Below are positions 34,876 through 42,157 of a stretch of DNA of 64,000 nucleotides, piece after piece. Made by a program: the position numbers and the translations under genes. The notes under the pieces were generated by a model. The model saw only the letters and a program-made list of their open reading frames with translations, searched no databases and was not told the origin of the DNA. The stretch is from positions 1 to 64,000 of the forward strand of contig JAAMEZ010000029.1 in the NCBI GenBank assembly GCA_013322215.1. The letters run 5' to 3'. The stretch comes from Martinezella rhizogenes. GTDB lineage: Bacteria; Pseudomonadota; Alphaproteobacteria; Rhizobiales; Rhizobiaceae. Every line of letters begins with the position of its first letter. Positions within the stretch are counted from its first letter, which is position 1.

Positions 34876-35310
34876 GTGAAGCAGACCGTTCTTGCCGTTG
34901 CGTTCAGTTGCATCAACGCGACGTTTGCAATGGCCCAACCCTCAATGACTGATGACATTCAGGTGGCGCAAAAAGAAACTCGAAACATGTTGGGCGTGCT
35001 GGAATACTGTCAAAGCAAGGGTGTGTCCGAAGCCGGAGCTTTGGAATTTCTTCGCGAGGCGGCGAGTTTATACGACCCCGTGTTGGGTTCGTCCAAAGGA
35101 GACGAGGCTGAAGCAGCCGGGAGAGCAGGGGTTTTATCTGGCCGGGGCATCGTGAAGAACATCTCTGACATCGCAAATGAGCAACAGAGGTCGGTAGAAG
35201 ATGTTTGCCGGGAGGTAGTCGGAATATACAAACGCGGAGCCGACGATTTTGCCAGGCAAAAGGCAATGTCGACAGGTAATCCACCGGGCAAGGAACCACA
35301 AAAGCCCTAG
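34876..35310 (+). CDS. Small exported helical protein
   Basis: About 144 residues; GTG at 34876 with GGAGAA ahead gives signal peptide VKQTVLAVAFSCINATFAMA. The mature part is helical: SMTDDIQVAQKETRNMLGVL, EYCQSKGVSEAGALEFLREA, DIANEQQRSVEDVCREVVGI. It resembles rhizobial proteins automatically named 'pore-forming ESAT-6 family', a label I cannot verify. It follows the preceding exported-protein gene on the same strand. Confidence 0.65.
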   Translation: MKQTVLAVAFSCINATFAMAQPSMTDDIQVAQKETRNMLGVLEYCQSKGVSEAGALEFLREAASLYDPVLGSSKGDEAEAAGRAGVLSGRGIVKNISDIANEQQRSVEDVCREVVGIYKRGADDFARQKAMSTGNPPGKEPQKP

Positions 35311-35362
35311 ACGGCTCAATGTGGGTGGTCATCCGGCATCGGCGCATCGACCGCCAAATAGC

Positions 35363-36562
35363 TCAAATCACAAGTCGCGCTGCGCGCCCGTTCTTTCGCT
35401 CTGCATTGTTGTAATAGCTTGCGGCCTGCGTCACCGACTTATGCAACGATTGCTGCATCGCCTCGGGCAACGGGATGCCGCGATTGGCGGCTTCGGTCAG
35501 ATACCCTGAGCGCAGCCCATGCGCCGAAAACACCTCCGGATCGAGGCCCGCTTGGCTGCAACGCGTCTTCAGGATCAGATTGACCGACTGCGGCGTCAGT
35601 GCTCGCCGGTCGATATTGCCCCATTGGTCGATGCGCCGGAACACCGGTCCGGTGTCGATCCTGGCTTGTTCAATCCATTGCTTGAGTGCTTCGACCGGTC
35701 GGCCGATCAGAATGACATGCGCCTGATCTTCGGCGGTCGTCGTTTTCGTACGGCCGAGCTTGATGCTCAGGCACGGTAGGAGAGGCGAGGCGGGGTCTTT
35801 TGGATCGGCAAGCACCGGCTCCTCGTCGACCAGATCCTCGATGCGAAGGTCGGCCACTTCGGAACGCCGGCGGCCGCCGGAGGCAAACGCGGTCAGCAGC
35901 AGGGCGCGATCGCGAAGATCGACCAGACGTTCGCCGGCACAGGTGGTCAGCAGCTTCGTCAGGACATCGCCGGTGACGGCCTTTTTGCTCTTACGCTGCC
36001 TTGGCCTGGCGCTGGCGCGTACGGCGAGGCGCAATGCGGATTTCAGAGAAGGGGCGGAAAACACCCCTGTCAGCCCGCGCCAGCGCGTCAGGATCGACCA
36101 GGAGGTCAGCCGCCGGCGCACCGTGTCCGGCGCATGCGGACCATCGGCACGCAGCAACCCTTTGGCGCGCAGTCCCGTCTCAACCTCGGCCGGCATGCCG
36201 TGGCCCGGATTTTCGGCGCGCTCGACCGGATCCCAGAGATGATGGGCGACAAATTTCAGGAGCAGGCTCTCAGGCGCCGGCCAGGGGAGGGGAGAACCGG
36301 TCGCCAGATCACACCAGGCCTCGAGATAGCCGAGATCGGAGGCGAGTGCCCGAAGTGTATTGGCGCCCATGCCTTCCTTGGCGAGATGCTTGAGCGTGGC
36401 GACGTCGTCGTCCGTCAGCAGCGCCGCCAGCTGATCGCGCCGGGCAAAGGGCAGGATGGCGTCGAGCGCATCCAGTTCCTCGGCGCGTTGCAGCACCGGA
36501 TCGACGGGGGAGGGGCGGACGATAGCTTTGCTTGTCATTGGGTTGTCGACGCGGGATGACAT
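35363..36562 (-). CDS. Tyrosine recombinase/integrase
   Basis: A 399-residue site-specific recombinase. The N-terminal SAM-like arm-binding/core-binding region (VATLKHLAKEGMGANTLRAL, SDLGYLEAWC) is followed by the catalytic domain: Arg in FASGGRRRSEVADLR, His-x-x-Arg in SAHGLRSGYLTEAANRGIPL, and the Tyr nucleophile in TQAASYYNNAER. All key residues are present. The 5' end overlaps the vapC stop by 28 bases. It may integrate or resolve the plasmid or the neighbouring island. Start could also be the ATG at 36538. Confidence 0.92.
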   Translation of the reverse strand: MSSRVDNPMTSKAIVRPSPVDPVLQRAEELDALDAILPFARRDQLAALLTDDDVATLKHLAKEGMGANTLRALASDLGYLEAWCDLATGSPLPWPAPESLLLKFVAHHLWDPVERAENPGHGMPAEVETGLRAKGLLRADGPHAPDTVRRRLTSWSILTRWRGLTGVFSAPSLKSALRLAVRASARPRQRKSKKAVTGDVLTKLLTTCAGERLVDLRDRALLLTAFASGGRRRSEVADLRIEDLVDEEPVLADPKDPASPLLPCLSIKLGRTKTTTAEDQAHVILIGRPVEALKQWIEQARIDTGPVFRRIDQWGNIDRRALTPQSVNLILKTRCSQAGLDPEVFSAHGLRSGYLTEAANRGIPLPEAMQQSLHKSVTQAASYYNNAERKNGRAARLVI

Positions 36563-36942
36563 TTTACGTCCGTCCGCCCGAAATCATTCCCCTTGAATAG
36601 CAAAGGCGCTTTTGCGACCGCGGCAACGGCGTAGGAAAAGCAGTCGCCCATGTTCAGGCTGGCGGCATGCCGCCCCTTGCCATAACGCTCCAGCGCCTCT
36701 TCGGCGGCATGATAATGCTTTCCGTCAAAGGCGACGGCCGTGACGTTGGGCGCCTCGGAGAAACGGGCGACGATATCGCTGGGATTGGAAAATCGCTTCG
36801 CGGCAAGGACCGTTCTTGTCTCGAACAGTGTTGGCCAACCGATAATGATCGTCGCCTCCTGCCGCAACACTGTCTTGAATGTTTCGGCTTCCGGCTCATC
36901 CAGCACGATTGCGACAATGACCGAAGTATCGAGAGCGATCAC
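36535..36942 (-). CDS. vapC: VapC-family PIN-domain toxin
   Basis: A 135-residue PIN ribonuclease with MIALDTSVIVAIVLDEPEAE (Asp4), FETRTVLAAKR (Glu), LNMGDCFSYAVA (Asp) and GNDFGRTDV (Asp). It follows the antitoxin gene with a four-base overlap. Type is close to VapC proteins that have the NMGDCFSYA motif, paired with PSK-type VapB antitoxins. Confidence 0.92.
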   Translation of the reverse strand: MIALDTSVIVAIVLDEPEAETFKTVLRQEATIIIGWPTLFETRTVLAAKRFSNPSDIVARFSEAPNVTAVAFDGKHYHAAEEALERYGKGRHAASLNMGDCFSYAVAAVAKAPLLFKGNDFGRTDVKCHPASTTQ

Positions 36943-37196
36943 TTCGGCAGCCCGTTTTCGTCGTAAAGATCGTCATGAGCGGATGTGGCGCCGGCCGGAA
37001 CGGTGCGTCGGCCTTCGGCGGCAAGCTCCCATACCGCATCGAGCGGATGGGCTTTGTTCAGTTGCCTCAGTTCGATGTCGTAACGCTCGAGTGCAATTTC
37101 GACGAGCTTGTTGATCGGCTGGCCGGTACGTCTGGCCAGCGCGTGCGCTAGGTCGCGTGCCTTGGTGCTGCGGATGGAAAGCTGCGGTTCGGACAT
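36939..37196 (-). CDS. vapB: VapB-family antitoxin (PSK type)
   Basis: About 85 residues: LSIRSTKARDLAHALARRTG, then QPINKLVEIALERYDIELRQ, matching PSK-operon VapB proteins, and a C-terminal toxin-binding tail (DDLYDENGLPK). The frame is open further upstream to 37328 but that part crosses the promoter; the ATG at 37196 is the family start. A perfect 12-bp inverted repeat lies ~85 bases upstream. Confidence 0.88.
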   Translation of the reverse strand: MSEPQLSIRSTKARDLAHALARRTGQPINKLVEIALERYDIELRQLNKAHPLDAVWELAAEGRRTVPAGATSAHDDLYDENGLPK

Positions 37197-37279
37197 TTTG
37201 AGCACTCCTGGCGCGGATGTCATGGCTCGCAAAGATAGTGCTTTGCAGTGAAGATAGCAAGGCAACGCGGCGAGATGGC

Positions 37280-37312
37280 TAACCATCGATACTTGATACT
37301 TATCGATGGTTA
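37280..37312. repeat. Perfect 12-bp inverted repeat
   Basis: TAACCATCGATA (37280-37291) and TATCGATGGTTA (37301-37312) are exact reverse complements around a nine-base spacer. It lies between vapBC and the RHE_PE00001 gene. Candidate roles are operator of the divergent genes or a crossover site of the neighbouring tyrosine recombinase (arms of 11-13 bp and a short spacer are the format of such sites). Confidence 0.7.
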
Positions 37313-37386
37313 AGCGCGCAACCCTCAATCATACCATGTGAAGAACTGTAATATTCAGATAGAGTTCCTTTAGCAAATCATTTACC

Positions 37387-38520
37387 ATGATTTCAATGGC
37401 TTACGATATCGCGAAATTCAACATGACTGCCTTGATCGAGCCGGCATTCCGCGCCGGTATCGAATTGGCGCGTCTTGATGAGCGGATCGCCCGTTCACCG
37501 GTCGGCGAGGGGTGGATCGAACGATCGCACTTTGCCGACGCCTGCGCCTCCCTCTGGATCGACGGCGAACTCGTCCACCTCGAAGACCTTGTCCTCCACG
37601 ACGCCACGAAAGATATTCGCACACCCACCCACGAACTGACCATCGCCCGAGACGTGCTGCGCACCCGCAGGCGGATCGCCGCGCAACTCCCCGGTTGGGC
37701 GCTGTCGCCAGATGGCATTCGGACGCTGCGAAAGACCGCAGAGATCACGTCGGCCGAAACGGGCGAGGGGGCGACCGCCGATGTCATCCGGCGGAAGGCC
37801 ACGTTTGATCCGGAGGGGGAGGGGGATGACGACATCGAACATCTCCCGGGCGTCGATTATGCCGCAATCGATGCTGTGCTCGCTCGATCGGAGGCGGCGA
37901 TCGAGAACGCAACTCGGCCAGGCCGGGGCGGCGGCCAAGACAAAGATCCAATGATCTACGATCTTGATTGGGACGAGGATGCCCGGATCGACGAATGGCG
38001 TGGGGTGCTGCGGCAGGCCGAATATCTGCCGGTGGTGCTGCAGGCGATCGTCGCCCTTGATGCCTGGAACGAGCTTGCCGTCCTCCAGCACGCGCCCTGG
38101 CTTGGCCGGCTGCTTTGCGCCTCGATCCTGCGCCAGGCCGGCGTCACGTCGGGCGCTCATGTGGCCACCATCAGTCTCGGCCTGAAAACCATTCCCGTCG
38201 ATTGGCGCCGGCATCGTGATCGCGAAACTCGGCTGCTTGCCATCGCCCACGGTCTAATCGCGGCCGCCGAGATCGGGCTGAAGGAGCATGACCGGCTGAC
38301 GCTGGCGAAAACGATGATGGAGCGAAAACTGGAGGGGCGCCGGACGTCTTCAAAATTGCCGGAACTGGTCGAGCTGGTGATGGCAAAACCGCTCGTGTCG
38401 GCCGGGATGGTGGCGAAGACGCTCGAGGTGACGCCGCAGGCGGCGCGGCGGATCGTGTTGGAACTTGGCCTCAGAGAGATGACCGGGAGGGGGAGGTTTC
38501 GCGCGTGGGGTATAGTATGA
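37387..38520 (+). CDS. RHE_PE00001-family protein (DUF1612 with HTH)
   Basis: A 377-residue protein of a family found on rhizobial plasmids and named after a Rhizobium etli plasmid locus. Conserved blocks: LDERIARSPVGEGWIERSHF, ASLWIDGELVHLEDLVLHDA, IRTPTHELTIARDVLRTRRR and YLPVVLQAIVALDAWNELAV. A DNA-binding HTH lies at the C-terminus (SAGMVAKTLEVTPQAARRIV). Function is not established; its frequent presence beside repABC or integrase genes suggests a plasmid-maintenance or regulatory role. Confidence 0.9.
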   Translation: MISMAYDIAKFNMTALIEPAFRAGIELARLDERIARSPVGEGWIERSHFADACASLWIDGELVHLEDLVLHDATKDIRTPTHELTIARDVLRTRRRIAAQLPGWALSPDGIRTLRKTAEITSAETGEGATADVIRRKATFDPEGEGDDDIEHLPGVDYAAIDAVLARSEAAIENATRPGRGGGQDKDPMIYDLDWDEDARIDEWRGVLRQAEYLPVVLQAIVALDAWNELAVLQHAPWLGRLLCASILRQAGVTSGAHVATISLGLKTIPVDWRRHRDRETRLLAIAHGLIAAAEIGLKEHDRLTLAKTMMERKLEGRRTSSKLPELVELVMAKPLVSAGMVAKTLEVTPQAARRIVLELGLREMTGRGRFRAWGIV

Positions 38521-38547
38521 AGTTGCCGATCCACGCGGAGCATCATT

Positions 38548-38597
38548 GAAGATATGAGCGAGCGGACGAAACGAAGATATGAGCGAGCGGACGAAAC
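38548..38597. repeat. 25-bp tandem duplication over a start codon
   Basis: A 25-base unit beginning GAAGATATGAGCGAGCGG occurs twice back to back (38548-38572, 38573-38597). Each copy contains the ribosome-site/ATG of the DUF4238 gene. Because 25 is not a multiple of three, only the second ATG (38579) is in the gene's frame; the first is a decoy that initiates out of frame. Confidence 0.9.
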
Positions 38598-39518
38598 GAC
38601 AGCATGTGGTTCCCAGATTTTATCTGAGGCATTTTACACAGCCCGACGGGGAACTCTGGACCCACGACTCGGTGACGGGAACTGCTCGCAAAACAACACC
38701 CGAGAAGACTGCATTCGAGACCAACATCTACACGCCAGTGGGTGAAGATGGCGCGAGGGTGGAGCTGATCGAGGACACGCTCGCCAAGATCGAGTCGCAG
38801 GCGCCACCATCTATCCCGACCTTCTGGATCTTAAACCCCTCGATCCTGTTGCGAAACTCGACTTCGCGGCGTTTCTCGCCACGATGTTTGCGCGAAGCCC
38901 CGCTCAGCTTCGGCAGTTCGCCCAAACTATGGGGCAGATGGCGTTGTGGGGCAGCAGGCACGAAATGGACCGTGAGTTTCGTCAGAAAGAGGCGCGAGGC
39001 GATGTATCGGCCGCAGATGAGGTCATCCAGACGATAATCCACGGCAATGAAATGTTCACGATGAACGTCGATCGGCGGGTCGGGCTCCTCGCTTTTGAAC
39101 AAGCGAAGCCCCTGATGAACATCATGGCGCGAATGAATTGGAGCTATGAGATCAGCGAAAAGCAACAACTGGTCACAAGCGACAATCCGGTGTTTTGGGT
39201 CAAGGGTGGCGGCCCGCCGGATCTCCAGGACTATGGGTTTGGGCTCGGCAATCGTTTTGCTGTCATACCATTTCCATTGAGCCTGGGCGTGATACTTCGT
39301 CTTGACTGGCGCCTGATGGAGCCTGGAAGAAGTTCAAGCTTGAAAGGAAGCTAGCAAAGCTAGCAAACCAATATCAGGCGAAGCACAAGGAACGGCTGAT
39401 GTTCTTCCGTGACAACGATTATGGGCTCTCCGCCCTTGGGATGAAGTACAGGCGTCCGGCGAACCAGATTGATATTGGAGTTCCGTCTCCAGTAATAAAT
39501 GTCGTTCGGAAACTATAA
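38579..39518 (+). pseudogene. DUF4238 protein, frameshifted
   Basis: DUF4238 proteins (about 300 residues, function unknown) begin QHVVPRFYLRHFTQPDGELW as here. The first frame is good to ~38805, a second frame carries on (PDLLDLKPLDPVAKLDFAAF, MNWSYEISEKQQLVTSDNPV, FAVIPFPLSLGV) to ~39320, and a third gives the end (KFKLERKLAKLANQYQAK, YRRPANQIDIGVPSP). All parts are in order, so the gene was complete and has two single-base shifts. DUF4238 genes are frequent in mobile regions next to defence genes. Confidence 0.8.
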
Positions 39519-39839
39519 GTTGTGTTAGCAAGCGCGCACTATCTTGATCTTGCTGACTTGAGAGCAAATTATGGGCTCATGAGAGACTTGCGGATTGAAG
39601 GTCTTGGTTGGGGTCGCTGATCACTGGCCTAGGTTGGGGAGGTGACTCCAGCGCTGCTCGCGGTTTATTTCAATGCGATTCGTCGGCCCACCACGATCGG
39701 CAAAATAGCATCCGAAACTTGCTCGATTTTCTCACTCGCTGCGACACGCACGGCCGCCACGTTGCATATCCTGTGAAAAATTTAAATGGTGCCACCCGCC
39801 TCCGTATCGAGCTGGGGTGAGATCTGATATCGACTTGTT
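39519..39839. other. 321 bases without a gene, upstream of the retron-like unit
   Basis: No frame here shows coding character. CACCC (39794-39798) and GGGTG pair across ~39794-39818 as a weak hairpin. The region should contain the promoter of the putative ncRNA-RT transcript; no strong promoter was recognised by eye. Confidence 0.45.
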
Positions 39840-39961
39840 CACGAGGTCTCCCCTCGCATACGCGCTGTCGAAACTGCGGCGTAAGAGTAAACGGCAACTA
39901 CAATATCGTTCGCGCGCCCAAACCTTATGGAGCGGGGCGTGATTGGAAGGGAGACCTCGTG
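39840..39961 (+). ncRNA. Candidate retron msr-msd ncRNA
   Basis: CACGAGGTCTCCC (39840-39852) and GGGAGACCTCGTG (39949-39961) are perfect 13-base reverse complements that flank a 96-base region directly in front of the RT gene. This matches the a1/a2 pairing that closes retron ncRNAs. Inside, one hairpin uses CTC/GAG and TACGC/GCGTA (39853-39887) and a second uses CGCCC/GGGCG with an inner CC-TTAT-GG (about 39913-39940), suitable for msr and msd. The right arm includes the RT's ribosome site and GTG start. At 122 bases it is at the small end for retrons. A translational control hairpin is the alternative. Confidence 0.5.
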
Positions 39962-41554
39962 ACAAATCCGTTTGCTTTCCTTGATTTCACTTATCGGATA
40001 GACCTTCCCGACGAGCTGAAAGACGAAGAAAGTTTACTTCTTCACCTTGGGGTGTCCGAAGTTGAATTGAAAAAGATTTGGTGGTTCCGCTCCCGCATGT
40101 ACCACCATTTTGACGTTGGGAAAGGGAAAGGTAAAAAGAGAACTATCAATGCTCCGGACCGACGCTTGAAAATGCTTCAGCGGAAGATCGCCGATTCATT
40201 AAACCTGATCTACAAGCCAAGACGGCCGGTACACGGCTTTGTTGTCGACAGGTCGGTGAAGTCGAACGCGCTATCTCACCTCAACAGCAAGTTCGTGTTG
40301 AACTTGGATCTGAAGGACTTTTTTCCGTCCATTACTGAAAATCGCGTATCTGGCCTCCTAAGTGCGCTGGGCATTGACGCTCGCGTGTCAGAGATCCTTG
40401 CCAGAATTTGCTGTAACGGCTCGTGTTTGCCGCAGGGAGCCCCGAGTAGCCCGGTGATCTCAAACATGATCTGCTTCAAGCTTGACAAAGAGTTGCAGGC
40501 TATCGCCAAAGGTGCTCGGTGCATCTACACGAGATATGCCGACGATATCACCTTCTCAAGCTATCAACCCCTCACGCTCCTTTTCGAAGGAGCCGTGCCG
40601 CCCGCGGGAAGTATCTCCCCGGGATTGCTTTCCATGCAACTGAGAGAAGCGTTCCAAAACAACGGGTTCACGATAAATGGGGAAAAGACCCATTATGCGG
40701 ACCGGCACTCGCGTCGTACCGTGACCGGCTTGAAAATCAACGAAATCTTAAATGTTGATCGGAAGTATGTCCGAAACATCAGGGCCGCTCTCTATACGAT
40801 CGAGACGTCAGGAGCTGAGGCGGCGCAAAAGCGTCTTGCTGAAAAATTTAATAGACGCTCGACCATCGCGTCCCATTTGCGCGGACGAATTGCCTGGGTA
40901 GGAAACATCAAGGGTTGGAATGATCCGACCTTTCGCAGCATAGCAATGCGGTTCAATAATTCCTTTCCGGAAAGCCAGCTTAAAATTGAGCCCGATCGAG
41001 AGGAAATAATCAATCGATCCGTGTGGCTCGTAGAGCACAGTCTTGGAAGCTTAAAAAAAATGGCGCAGGGGACGGCCTTTTTTCTAAAAGGCGTAGGCTT
41101 GGTAACAGCTGCGCACTGTGTCCAAGGCGGGACGGGCATTGTCGTCTATCACCCGTCCAAGCCCTCCAACAAATTCCCAGTGAACGTTGCGCAATCCTGC
41201 AAGTACCGCGACCTAGCCATCCTTAACCACAGCATCTCTGATCAAGAATTTTACGAGCTGGATGCGTCAGAGCGATCTTTTAAGGCCAAGGACAATTTGA
41301 CAGCCTATGGATATCCGGGCTTCGGCCCAGGCGACAAGCTCAATGTTCGCCCGGGATCTGTGAATTCCCTTCCAGTCAAAAGCTCGGTCCAACTGATCGA
41401 GGTTTCTCAGAAGCTCGCGCAGGGGATGTCAGGCGGACCAATTCTTGACGATGACGGTCTTGTCGCAGGCATCATCCATAAAGGTGGACCGGAAGAGGCG
41501 AGGGATTTCGGGGTGCACATCCAAGTCTTGAAGAAATGGCTGAAAGAACTCTAG
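39959..41554 (+). CDS. Retron-type reverse transcriptase fused to a trypsin-like protease
   Basis: A 531-residue two-domain protein. Residues ~1-320 form a retron/group-II-like RT: NAPDRRLKMLQRKIAD, the retron region-X-like HGFVVDRSVKSNALSH, VLNLDLKDFFPSI, LPQGAPSSPVISNMIC, the catalytic YTRYADDITFS (YADD), and the retron VTG motif in RTVTGLKIN. Residues ~355-531 form a chymotrypsin-fold serine protease with all three catalytic residues: His in GLVTAAHCVQ, Asp in KYRDLAIL and Ser in AQGMSGGPILDDDG. Start is the GTG at 39959 with AAGGGAG upstream. The fusion suggests that the protease is the effector, released or activated when the RT-msDNA complex senses a phage; this is inference by analogy with retron effectors. 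Confidence 0.9.
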   Translation: MTNPFAFLDFTYRIDLPDELKDEESLLLHLGVSEVELKKIWWFRSRMYHHFDVGKGKGKKRTINAPDRRLKMLQRKIADSLNLIYKPRRPVHGFVVDRSVKSNALSHLNSKFVLNLDLKDFFPSITENRVSGLLSALGIDARVSEILARICCNGSCLPQGAPSSPVISNMICFKLDKELQAIAKGARCIYTRYADDITFSSYQPLTLLFEGAVPPAGSISPGLLSMQLREAFQNNGFTINGEKTHYADRHSRRTVTGLKINEILNVDRKYVRNIRAALYTIETSGAEAAQKRLAEKFNRRSTIASHLRGRIAWVGNIKGWNDPTFRSIAMRFNNSFPESQLKIEPDREEIINRSVWLVEHSLGSLKKMAQGTAFFLKGVGLVTAAHCVQGGTGIVVYHPSKPSNKFPVNVAQSCKYRDLAILNHSISDQEFYELDASERSFKAKDNLTAYGYPGFGPGDKLNVRPGSVNSLPVKSSVQLIEVSQKLAQGMSGGPILDDDGLVAGIIHKGGPEEARDFGVHIQVLKKWLKEL

Positions 41555-41773
41555 CGCGTCACATTCTGCATTGTTGCCCTGCGCCCATGGGCACTGGCTA
41601 TGCGATGACCACAAGCTGGAAGAGTTGAGGCGATTCGTCCTGCCGCTGCCACTTTGCGAGGGGTAGGACTTGAGGCAGATCGTGTTTCAGAAGCGCGCTC
41701 TCTTGTCTTGCGAAAGCGTTGAACACCCATGTTTTTATGTGTTACACTCATTAAATCATGGGTGGCTGGCGCT

Positions 41774-42064
41774 GTGTTATATCACGACTTCATCACGGAA
41801 CTGAATAAAGCTGGCCTCACAGTGCGGCGCTTCGCGGAACTTATGGGCATGCAGCCGAACTCGGTATCAAACTATAAAAAAACTGGCGAGATACCCATGC
41901 ACCTTGCTGTGATTGCCTCTCTGCTTGCTGAGTTGTCGAGCCGGAACATCGACTACAGCCCAGTTTTTGACCGTCTTGAACCCAGCAGGAATAAGCCGCG
42001 CGGAGCGGCAAAGTCCGGCAAGTTCGCGGGCAACCCACAAGGGATACTGGAGTTGGATAAATGA
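41774..42064 (+). CDS. Small HTH protein (Cro/XRE-like)
   Basis: About 96 residues. The HTH is visible as HDFITELNKAGLTVRRFAEL, MGMQPNSVSNYKKTGEIPMH; the C-terminus is polar and basic (SRNKPRGAAKSGKFAGNPQG). I choose the GTG at 41774, which has GGTGG eight bases upstream; ATG 41729 lies within a likely promoter containing GTGTTACAC. It is placed 93 bases before the methyltransferase gene and may be its controller (C-protein-like), or belong with the retron-like gene upstream. Confidence 0.6.
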   Translation: MLYHDFITELNKAGLTVRRFAELMGMQPNSVSNYKKTGEIPMHLAVIASLLAELSSRNIDYSPVFDRLEPSRNKPRGAAKSGKFAGNPQGILELDK

Positions 42065-42157
42065 ACGGCCGTCCAGCTCCCAGCATTGTAATGTTCTTGA
42101 TTTGTTCTACAGAAACGTATAAGAGTAGTCATTCCATGAGTCGAGAAAAGGTGAAGC

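Noticed and set aside
38548..38597. CRISPR-like repeat
   Set aside because: Only two copies, directly abutting without a spacer; a simple tandem duplication.
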